Assembly: GCA_947652115.1 (NCBI GenBank)
Contig: OX393570.1
Location: forward strand, 18,392,893 to 18,456,892
Reading direction: 5' to 3'
DNA from: Blastomussa wellsi
Taxonomy: Eukaryota > Cnidaria > Anthozoa > Scleractinia > Plerogyridae
Length of the DNA stretch: 64,000 nucleotides
Positions 34,941-46,400 of the stretch are shown piece after piece (the first letter of the stretch is position 1; each line of letters begins with the position of its first letter). A model generated the notes under the pieces. The model did not search any database. It saw only the letters and a program-made list of their open reading frames with translations, and was not told the DNA's origin. A program made the translations under genes and the position numbers.

Positions 34941-35071
34941 TTATTAACCGAGCGAGAGGTCTGTATGGGAGAATCTTGACCGAGGTCGTGAGTACAGACC
35001 GAACGCAGTGAGGTCTGTACTCATGACCGAGGTCAAGATTCTCCCATACAGACCTCCCGCTCGGTTAATAA
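34941..35071. mobile_element. 131-bp palindromic MITE
   Basis: TTATTAACCGAGCGAGAGGT at the left end is repeated in inverted form at the right end with one difference. The arms cover nearly the whole element, with GGTCTGTA words near the centre. Confidence 0.82.
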
Positions 35072-36259
35072 AATATCTATTATATGGCCAAACGGAAACT
35101 TCAATTTGCTTAACGAAACTGCTTCGTTCTCGCTGACGTTTGTTTGCGAATGGCGATGAGCTGAACTTAAATTTGCCAAAGTTTGGTCGTATCTTTACTT
35201 TTTATTCTTGTCAAGCTTTTTTTAATTATCCATTTAGTATTTTTCGAGAGAAAAGGAGACAATGTGTTCCTGTTTTTTTGTAACTTTCTGACCCCAAAAT
35301 GCAACCGATCTAGATGCCGGTCTAGATGGGAAAATCTTGTTATAGCTTGTATAGATGTCAAGGTGTTTGGTTCGTATGGAGTGAGAAATGGAATTGCCCC
35401 GAAGGGCCGAACTTCTAGGAGGTACTGGGGGTATGCCCCAAGTTATAAAACTTTATGTTACAGGGAAGCGATTTTCTTCATGCTGGGCAAGCATTTGTTG
35501 TTTTTAAACCCTTAAGTTGACTCACCAAAACTGATGTTGTCCATGAGCATAAAATGAGATATACCAAGAGCAAATTTTGTAAGTAATAACATTATCTTGT
35601 ATCAAAAACAACACGTTTGTTTCTTCCAAATGCGAACAGATTCGTTACTTGATTTATTCAATGAAATTACAGCAGCTCGATTGCCATTGTGAACAATAAT
35701 TATCGATCTCTTATTTAAAGAAAAACATATTACAATAAAAATTCGTCAACCTACTTTGGTTTCCATCAACGTAATAGCTCACTTTCAAAATCATGTGACA
35801 TTTTTGGGTGCCGCGGAGTAAAAGCAGTGAAGGCTCGCATTGGAAGGACACAATTCAAAATTGCGGCTTTCGTGGTGAATGAATTTTACCTTGCGTAGCA
35901 GGTATACCTTCTCATTATAACTGCTGTGTTCCGCTGCGCAATAACTATTCAACGAAACATTCGAACCCATCGTTTCATCGCATTCCTAAAGATAAATCTC
36001 TTCATAAGGGATAAATAAGATAAATCCGCAACAAAACATTGAAACTGCAATCGTCTCATACACGAATTTAAAGGAGGAAAGAAAAAGTATCTCAGGGAAT
36101 TGCCGACAACATTTCCGTGGAGTAAACCAGATTATAAAGCTAGAAAACTACCTGCAAGGAAATAATTGTCCTTCCAATATGGGCCCGCGATACAATTGGA
36201 CGTGATAAAATAAAAAACCACGTGATTTTGAAAGTGAGCTTTTGAAATAAGGGTTCAAT

Positions 36260-36955
36260 GAACATGATTTGTAGAAGTTTTGTGAAGCAACATAACTTCT
36301 TAGAAGCATGGAGCTTGTTACGATCACATGTTGCAGTTTTGGCTTTCTTCAACACAGACTTTGGTGGTTCAAAAACATGGGATGGTTGATGACTGGCTAG
36401 TTTGATTGCCCTTTGGATCAAGATTTGGGTGGAATGCAGTCTTGTTCTTTCGAACCATGGAAAAAGTTCTCTCTTCTTCCGCCTTTGAATGAGGAATGAC
36501 AAGAACGAGTTTGGCAACACGTGAAATGCGACTAAATCTGTTTTCCCATCAACAGCGAGGAGAGGAGAATGGTAAAAGGTCATTGCAACGTCGTACGAAG
36601 TACTCAACTTGCGATAAAGTGGCATACTCCACTGATTTCACATAAAATGCTCTCACTCTCTTAAAGAATTTGTTACACTGCGCCTGACTGACGTCGCCCT
36701 CTTCGTGCAGCTTGTTAAGACATTCTTGTTAATATTGTTAAGACATTCTTGTTGCCATACCAATGAAACTCTCCCCATAAGAAAGTTGGTTGCTAGCATC
36801 TGCACACCCAATTTTTGGTAAATCACTCCTGACCGCCTTAACAACCTCATCTGATAGGAACTTGCTGAAAATTTTATCCTCTCTCTGCAAGAACTGGTTG
36901 AAGTTGATAAATGCAAGCTGCTTGTAGGTTTTTGTCCCTCAAAAAACACTTCGGA
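36260..36955 (-). pseudogene. decayed hAT-like transposase (C-terminal part)
   Basis: Reading the minus strand and changing frame several times gives segments typical of cnidarian hAT-like proteins: NFNQFLQREDKIFSKFLSDE, then EYFVRRCNDLLPF, then VLVIPHSKAEEERTFSMVRK with KNKTAFHPNLDP, then FEPPKSVLKKAKTATCDRNK. The segments lie in order but in different frames with stops between (for example after GMATRMS), and a 20-bp stretch around 36716-36760 is duplicated. It is therefore a dead copy. Confidence 0.7.
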
Positions 36956-37433
36956 ACGTTTCCGCCGGTTCTACCCGCTGTTCAGTAAGCCCCGTCGGGT
37001 ATAATTTCCCCCTGGTTATGAGCCCCCATAATTTGAAAGGTCTTACGAAGTTCTCGGATTACAACTGAATAATCTTGAATATTAATTTGATCGCACGGTC
37101 ACAGGCAAGGGGTAAAACTTTCTTGAAACCTTTTGTTAGTTTCATATGTGCTTATTTGAACAAGTTACGCTTTTATTCTAATTCCCACTTGCCGATTTTT
37201 TTGGCATTTTTCTGCTCGTATTGTAACAGGTGGAAAAACGAGGTATTCACTTCCAAAACAGGTACCGGCCATATTCCGTAATCACTTGAACAATCTCTGT
37301 CAGTTGAGAAAGATCACAGAGAAACCGGACTTTTTACAGGAACTCTAAAAAAGTTTTTACTTGAAAGCGTTTGACGTGAACATGAAATAGCAGCATTTTT
37401 TTATCACAGTGGTAAAAGTTCTTACGCCGATAT

Positions 37434-40400
37434 ATGGAAGGAGGAAATTTAACCAGATTTGGGATGGCTGTCATGGCTGGACATAACAGTTTAAAGGTTT
37501 TCGTTTTAAATGTCATTTTCGTCGTGTTAGTTTCATGCGCTAGTTTGCCTGTAGATAACCCTCCGGTTCGAAGCGCGCCGCCATTGCAAGTGAATCCTGC
37601 GATACTTAAACCTGTAAATGAAACCAATCAAAACTCGCCGATTTGCCAATCAAAGAGTTGTAAAGCCATTTCAAAGTTAATCCAAGAAGTTCGCAACGAC
37701 ACTGTGGACCCATGTGATAATTTTTATGAATATGCTTGTGGCCAGTGGATTGAAAATAACCCGGTGCCTAAGGCACATGCACAATTCTCAAGGATAACGC
37801 AACTGTCGAAAAACAACGAAAGGATTATGAAGAAAGCAATGGCATCAGATCAGCCCGATGATACAGAAACGTTGGTGAAAGTGAAGAATTTTTATCGCTC
37901 GTGTTTGAACTTGAAACAGATTGACGAGCTGGGAAATGAACCACTTTTAAATTACATTCAGAATATAGGATCCTGGTCTCTGGCCCAGGAATGGAGAGCA
38001 AAAGAGTGGAACTTCTACGATGTGTTAGCCGACATGCAAAAAAATTACCCAGTGGAAGTTTTCTTCAGTGTGAACGTGATTCAGGATCCTGTCAAACATA
38101 AAGAGACCGCTGAGAAAAAATACGTTATTCTTGTGAGTATGATGTCAAACTTTAATAGTTCCCGTAATTGACCTCCCCAAGTGCAAAGGTAGCTCGCAAC
38201 AGTTTAGACTTTCCAGGTTTTGGCAACCAATTACAACCAGCCCGGTGGTGGGGTTTAAAAATCTGAGATATTTTATCAGTCAAAAGAATGGGATCCAAAA
38301 TGAAGTCAAAATTCTTTGCCATGGCAACGCGAAAAGAGGTCAAATACCATGTTTTGGACCGTTTGAGACTTGCTAATAACTAGTTTGTGAAAGGTTTTGT
38401 TTTCGATATATGATTTTAACAAAATTAAAAACAAATAATTTGTAGGCAAATTGGCAAATATGTTTCTTATGGTGATTAGACAAAAATATTATTTGCCTCA
38501 GAAGGTTAAAATGGGATTATCTATGGACTCTTTTGACGTTGCCATAGCAACAAATTTTAATGCTGTAGCCACCTAAATTTGTTCATTGGTTAAGTGTTAC
38601 GGTGGTACTACGATGAAAAAATGATGTTATTGTTCTCTTTCGATTCCGATTTTATGTTTGGCAAGAATGCACCACGCCAATTATTGCGCCTCAATTTTCG
38701 AAATAAGTCCGTTTTTTGATCCCATTACCAGATTCGACATCAGTCGAGTTGCATTAAGAGAGCTGGATCGTGAGAGAAAATGACGTCATATACTCACTAG
38801 TTTATTTTTACAATGTGTGAACCCAGCTGATTAGTATGCAGCACGAGCTTTTAGAAGCAAGTTGCTGTTCTGCATACCATAACGTCAACTTATTTTTTTT
38901 TAAAACAATGAGTTAGTAGTCCCTCGCCTTTTTAGGGTCAGTATCTGCCTCCCCATAGCCCTTTTCGTTTCTCTTAGCCGGCAGGGCCTAGGGAAAAACG
39001 AAGGGCCCTGGGGACATACAATTTAAAAAAAAATCGAATTTTTTTATTGGCTGTTGAGAACAAAGAAGTCTTAAGTCTTAAAAGGAAGTCAAAATGTTCG
39101 CCGGCCGTCTTATTACAACACACAACATGTAGAAACATCAATGCTATATACATGAAGTCTGGAAGTCCTAGAATCTCGGACTGGAAATCCTGTGTCTCCA
39201 GAGCCCTTCGTTTCTCGTGCCAAGGCCCTGCCGGCTAGGAGAAACGAAAAGGGTTGTGGGGACGAGAATGTATCTGCCTCGTACCCAGGCGCGTCCCCAA
39301 TCTTTTGAAGCAAAGGCTTGAGAACGACTCATGAAGCGCGCAAAGATCTTGGGGAGAGCGAACAACTTTTTTCGTTGAGCCTTCCCATGGCCCTTTGCGT
39401 TTACAAGAAACCTTCCCAGGTTCCTTGCGCGTGTGATTTTGAGGCGCCTGGATACGAGGCAGGGTCAGTATAGCGGGTGGACACGACAACGCGCGAGAAA
39501 ATCGCTTCGCCCTCGCGCGTCGCGTGTACTTGAGAAAAGTAATTGTCTCCTGTGCTGGATTGCTAACATTAACACTAACGAGGATTTTTTTAATATTTTC
39601 TGCTTCCTTGCAGATCGACCAAGCAACCTTGAACCTTCCCCAGATCATTTACTTCACCAGTAAAAAGGTAAAAGTTGGAATCAAGTTGCTTTTAAATGAA
39701 AAAGTCTTTGTCAGGGAATACAATCCGCAAAACATATCGACAATATTCGAAACCGGGGGAAGTGGCTACACAGCAGCCCCTCCAGCCCCCCTCCACCCCC
39801 CCCCCCCCTCCTTCCCCCCGGCTCGTACGCCTATAGACCAAGAGAGTTATTTCTAGTTGAGGTAAAACAATGAACAAATCTTTTTCGGGGCGGGCGAAAG
39901 GTTGCCGCTAAATAAGTGTTTTAGCAGTTTTCAGTTAAGTCCCAACAGTGAATTGCTTTGGCTTCGTATTATTACGTTCAATGATTGTTTTAAAAATCTC
40001 GCGCCACTTTTCAACCAATCAGAAGTAAAAGCAAAACCAATCGTGACCTCGCGCGCGCACATTTTCCCGCGCTTTGTGTCGGCTACGTGTAATTACTTCG
40101 AGTTTTAATTGGTTCACTGGATTGCCTGCGTTCTTTTGATTGGCCGAAGTAATAACTTTGGTTTTAGTTTTAAGACACTGAATTGAAACTCGCTCTATAC
40201 TGGCTATACTTACTGCTGTTATACTAAGGCGGCTGACTGAGATGGAGTACTAATGTTGATAATCTTCCCAGATTCTCAGGAAAGTATGGAAGTACATGTC
40301 AATCATTACAAGCCTCGCAGGAATTAGCCCTAAAGATTCTAAACAAGCTATGAAAGAGTTACTACTTTTTGAGGGTAATCTGGCTTTGGTAAGTAAAACT

Positions 40401-43400
40401 TGTGTTAATCCTCTCATATAGACTTTGAGAAATAATCCAGTTTCGAGTTAACCAAGACCGCTGAATAAAACGACTAAAGACGCGTCTATCCAGGGTTAGT
40501 CTCGATGAGAGACCCTGGGAACGAGGTTGAGTCTCGACCTGAAGTAAAATATTTTTAAATACCAGTGAGAAGAGGAAATATTGTACATTGTTTCATCTTA
40601 CGCTTCAGTGCTTTTCTGATGGTATTTGCGAATATTGATTGAGGCTAACCCTTTACAACTGAGTATTTGTTTGTTCAGCGGTCTTGGCTAACTCGAAACT
40701 GGACTATTGAGACTCTATTGAGAATACAAATTTGCATTGTAACGTGAGGAAAAATTCATGATGGGAAATTTGACGATAAGGATGAATTATTTTTTTCAAT
40801 TTCGAACCTTGTATTCCGACTTGATGGCTGCCCAGTTCCTCATTAGCCAATAGTGGTTATTTCGGGCAGCCATGTACTCATTTTATTTTATATTGTCTGG
40901 TTTTGTAAACCTAATTAATTTGGGGTACAATAGCCTGCGTGGCAGGCGTCCGAAGGGAAGGGGGATGGGGAAAAACCATCTCCCTCCTCTTCGGACGCCT
41001 GCCACGCAGGTTAGGGGTACAATAAAGTTGTTGTTGTTGCTGTTGTTGTTGTTGTTGACTTAATCTTCCCTAAGTCGTAAAACTCCTTAGTTTACTTTTA
41101 ACTCTTTGGTATCTTCTTACTTCGGTTAATTCCTGTTTTGAAGTTTAGTAAACTATTAATTCAGTCAAAATAAAATTAAATGAGGTGACAGAAAGGGGAA
41201 CTTCCATTCCAGCTTTCGGGATATTTCATTTCCACTAAAGCTATTTCTAACTGGCATTCGAACGGAAGTTTGTTCCCACATAAAAGCCAATCTCCATCTG
41301 ATGTTTGGAAGAGAAACAGTATTTCGTTTATTATGTCGGGCCGACTTCCAAAAAAGGTAAAACGTTTTTTGTGGATGTCAAGGGAAACATACTACTTTTC
41401 CAATTCCAAAGATAAGCTCTGGAAAAAAGTCTGTTTCCTTGACAACCATCTCGATAAATCGTGACGTCATACACACGCGCAACTTCGTTCCCAGGGTCTC
41501 TTGGGAAGATGAGAGACCCTGGGAACGTTGCGTTTTTCTGCAGTGTCAATTATCGTTTACTTCCTGCATTCAACTGTTTTTCATTTCACAGTATTGGGTT
41601 CCAAAAGTGTCTAAGAAGTACGTACGTATTCCAATCGGCAAGCTAGCCCAGGCTCTTCCAGAGGTAAACCTTTTCAGTTAAAAATGCCTTTTATTTCTTC
41701 GCGTCTCTAGCCCTCATGTATGCATTGCCAGCCTATGATGCTAAATGACTTGCACGTGCGCAGATCTTCTAACTATTCTTGTACTGTGCTTTTTAGATAA
41801 AATTGCGCTCAATTGCTCTAAAGTCACAGTAGCCTAATGGTTAGTGCACTGAATTTCTTCTTATTAGTTTCCTTGGCTAAAGCATTTACGGAAGGTCCTC
41901 TCGAAGCCAAATCTCTCAAATGACGACATAGTGGTGGTACTTGCTAACGATTATTTACAAAATATGTTGGATCTACTGCGCAAGACAGACAAGAAGTAAG
42001 TGAACTTTACACGGCGATTAATCTCGCACCTTAAGTCCTTTTTCCTACTGCGCAGGCTTGACGAAACGAGTGACTCTTGAAAGTTCCGTTTCAGGGTCAA
42101 GGTTTCAAGGTATCTGGGAAGTCATGGGTTCGAATTCTGTGGTAGAATTTTTTTGTCACACGCTCGTGTCATAACTGATCATTTCATCCTTTCATCCTCT
42201 ATTCACCGAGCTGAAAATCTACCATCTATCATATTTATCAAATTAAAGTACCAAGGGGTTCTTTGAGTCATGATTTTGAAAGCTGGGCACTCGCAGTTCA
42301 ACCGGTAGTCCAACAAGTCCGATATTTTCGGACTTCAAACTTAATCTTTACAGGGTTGTTTCCCGGCGCCCGCTTGTCAACGGGCATGAAAACGCAGGGT
42401 ATGAGGTTGTACGGCGATGTTCCGTCATTTTGAAAGGTTTATAAAAGATGAAATCCCAGTGATTGTAAATAAGTACATGATACTGAGTTAACTGATGCTA
42501 TCTGCCTTTAGAGTCTTATCCACATACATGGTGTGGCGCTCAATAAAAGACCAAGTACCTCTCCTCTCCACCAAATTCCGCTCGGTTCATCAGGAATTCA
42601 AGAAAATACTTCTTGGAACTAAAACAAAGAAGACTAGAGAAGATGTCTGCTTTAGCTACACTAACAATATTCTCGGTCCTATGCTCGGTGCGTTGTTCAT
42701 CAGAAATGCGTTCGGCCCGGATAGCAAAGAAAAGGTAGGAAGTGATTCCCCAGGCCGCCTCTCTCTGTAAAATTTAGCGCTTTTTAAAACCAGATCACAG
42801 AAAAATTATTTAATACATCGGGCACAAATCTATAGCTAAAATTAATCGTGCCAATATTCTGAATTCAACCAGAAACTGCTAATGAGACAAATATTGCAGA
42901 CAAGGATTCCCCTATAAGCCAAGAGTAGATGATGCAAGTGACGTAAAGGAGATTTAGAATGGCTTTCTTTCATGCTCTGTTGTCAAGGTAACCACTCAGT
43001 CTTTTTGTATTTTAAGGTGGAAGTGATGATGGAAGGCATCATCCGGGCATTTAAAGACCGTGTGGCGGGGGTGGGCTGGATCGACGATCAGACTGTCCAA
43101 GCTGTAAAAGAAAAAGTAAGGGAAGATAATTTCGATCATGGTGACATTAACGCATAGAGCAATTTTTAACTGAGGATAGTAAAAGTAAAAGCATATTAGG
43201 ACGCGAACAATCCAGTGAACCAATCAAAACCTCAGGCACAAACATGTAGCCAGCGCAAAACGCGGGAAAACGTGCACCAGCGAGTCACGATTGCCTTGGT
43301 TTTGCATTACTACGCTCAGTGATTGGTTTCAAAATCTCGCGCCATTTTTTCAACCAATCAGAAGTAAAACCAAAACCAATCGTGACTAGCGCGAACGTTT

Positions 43401-46400
43401 TCCCGCGCTTTGTGTCGGCTGCGTGTAATTACTTCGAGTTCTGATTGGTTCGTTGGATTGTCTCTGTCCGTTGTGATGTTTGAAACTCGCTCTAATGGGC
43501 TCCAATGCACAACCGAAGCAAAAGCAGCTTTTTTATTTGGGTGGCAAATGTTTAGTTGTTCTCGTTTTGAGTTTTATTTTGTTTTATTTGCTTTCATTTC
43601 TCCCAGGCTGATGCAGCGGTATATAAAGTTGGATATCCTGATTACTTGTGGGACGAAGAGAAATTCGCCGAAAGATATCACATGGTAGGGCAGTATTTTG
43701 CCAGTTAATCAGTATATGCTCCCGAAACTCGATTAAAACACTAGTTATGTTTATTACTATAAGTCATCGAAGTCCTCGGTAGTATAGTGGTGAGTATCCC
43801 CGCCTGTCACGCGGGAGACCGGGGTTCGATTCCCCGCCGGGGAGGTCTAGTTTTCTTTTATTTATTTTTTTACTGTTTTCCAAGTATAAAATTGGCTCCA
43901 TCAATTGGGATTAAAAAATGGCTTGCAAAATACTGAAGAGTGATCGACCTTCCACTACAAAGTAATTTTCAAAATTTCACTCTAATCTGTTAAACTGCAT
44001 AATTTGTGATTTAATAATTTTAATAATTTCTGCTACTATTATTAAAGACATTTTAACGTCCTTTTTTCAGCTAAATATCACTGAAAACGGATGGTTTGAG
44101 AATGTGCTCAGTACAGACAGGTTTTCGAACTATCAAACGTATCACAAATGGGGGAATACAGTCGATAGGCATCAGTAAGTGTAATGGACTATTTTTTCGA
44201 CTATGCACACTTGCATAAATCCAAATGTATCGACGACTTTGCTAATCTCGTACCTCGAGTCTTTTTTCCTTACTGCGCAGGACTGACGAAACGAGCGACT
44301 TTCGAAAGTTCCGTTACAGAATCGATTTTGATTGGTTTTGAAGAAAATGAAAATGGCCAGAAGTGAAATGCCATGGAGTTCGTTGGGTCAAGGTTTTGAA
44401 AGCAAGACATGTACGTACAGTTCAATTACAAGTCCGATACTCAGTGTTTTCGGATTTCGAATTGGATCTTTCCAGGGTCGCTCGTTTCCCGACCGTTGGT
44501 CAGGGGGAATGAAGACGTCCCCAGGGCCCCACTGGTTCCTCAGTACGAGTTTCTTTGTTTTCTAAAAAAAGAGGTTATAAGTAATATATTAGACAAGAAA
44601 GACAGTCTATTGAAGTATTACCAAACACGGATAAGGTGATTCATGGTATCTTTGACAAAATACAAAATTCGATGTGGGAGTTCAGGCGTTCGGCACAAAC
44701 CAATATGAAATACGGTTTCGAGTGTTTGGTGAATCGTCCCAATTAATCGAACTAATGATCGAGTACAAGGGGAAAACAAAATCTTGAAAATACACTGCAA
44801 AGTGAAAATCAGATGGCCAAGTTTACAGCATCGTTCTAATGTGATGGATTTTTTATAAGTTTGAGAGGTAGGAAAATAAATGCTAAATAAGGTTACGAAT
44901 GACATATGTTATGAACATAAATTCTCTGTGAGCAAATTAAAATTGATAAATAATGTTTTTATTGTGACAGGTGGATAACTGTTCCACAGTTGGTGAATGC
45001 GTTTTACGTTATAACAAAAAATGAAGTAGGTAAGTGCATATAATTTAACTACCAAGAAGCAAGACAAAGAAGACCAGATTTTAACCCAAAATGAAAAACG
45101 AAATACGTTAATTTAGTTTCGAAAATATTCCCCGGGTGAACGAGATTAATTTTTCCAAATAAATATCTCGTGAAAAATGCCATATAATTTAAAATAGTAT
45201 TTAGAGCTTCAAGATTTCAAATTTTCTCGGGGCAACCTTGTCGCCAGGGCGCTAGTGAAAGCGCACTGAAATGAGGTTGTTGGGGTTAGGAGGGGGAATA
45301 TAATATGAATATAAGTAAATGAGTAGAATTGACAAAAGTGAGACATGGAAAATACGATTGATTTGTCTGTTTACTTATACATAGTGGTTCCAGCTGGAAT
45401 TCTGCAGCCACCCTTCTTTTACGCAAACGATATTCCAAGGTAACATGATTTTAGAACTCAATAAGAATTATATTTTCTCGTTAACGACTTCAGTAACCTG
45501 GGCCTCACTGTTTTAACATTAACCCGGCCGTTCAAAGTGCAGATAGCGCTATCTACTAGATAAATCGTATCACTTTCTAGCACGATATCGTGATAAACAT
45601 CGATATTTATGCACACTTTAAAAAACTGGGCCAGGTATATTCGGGGCTGTATTGAATGACTCTGTATTTTACAAACACGTGTTTACTCGTTTCAGGTCCT
45701 TGAGTTATGGCGCGATTGGCCACGTGCTCGGTCACGAGCTCACGCACGGTTTTGATACGACAGGTGACAGATTTCACGTGCTAAGAGCGTGCTCGCACAT
45801 CACTTATAGTGCATTTCCTCTTACACAGTACTTTTGTTAGAAAGGAGAGCAAATACAATTTTTTCGATCTTTGCCAGGGCGAAAATTCGATAAAAACGGC
45901 GAGCTGATTGAGAAACGAACTCGCTGGAGTGAGCCTGCCATCAAGATGTTTCAAGAGAAAGCAAAGTGTTTAGTGGAGCAATTTTCTCAATACAAAGTCC
46001 TCAATAAATTTCACGTAAGTAAGAACGAAGTCTATTGCTCTTGGCAGAACTACGGTCACAAAATTACAATAGTTGTCACGGTTAACAAACCTCTGACCTG
46101 GCCCCAGCTGCAGGCTCAACTGCGATTCGCTCCGACGTCGGGCTAACGCTCGAAACGTCAGCTCTCGAATCTCTTTACGGTTGCCAATTCACATTATCAA
46201 CCCAGTTGATAAAACCAAACTATATCATTTAAATATCGACAGCTCATGTAGCCATTCAGAAAATTGCATTAGCCTGACCAATGAAATATAAGCCATTAGG
46301 CAAGAAGTTAAGGATTCTTTGCAAACCTCTGAAAAACTGAAAATAACAGCGGACTCAGTTAACTTAGGAAAGACGACCTGAGACCCCAAAGGACCCCTGA

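Larger units (their letters stand above)
33403..37433. other. spacer with tRNA genes, palindrome and transposase remnant
   Basis: Region between the divergent B4GALNT-like and M13 genes. It contains two tRNA-Thr genes, a 131-bp palindrome and a decayed hAT-like transposase, listed separately. The promoters of both flanking genes should lie at its ends, but no clear core motif was identified. Confidence 0.6.

Noticed and set aside
35183..35515. 110-codon plus-strand frame after the palindromic MITE
   Set aside because: No domain, poor codon use, AT-rich hydrophobic start; no splice sites pointing to a gene.
41826..41851. tRNA-like A-box (TAGCCTAATGGTTAGTGCAC)
   Set aside because: Only the head is present; no anticodon or T-arm follows. 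Probably a SINE head fragment just before an M13 exon.
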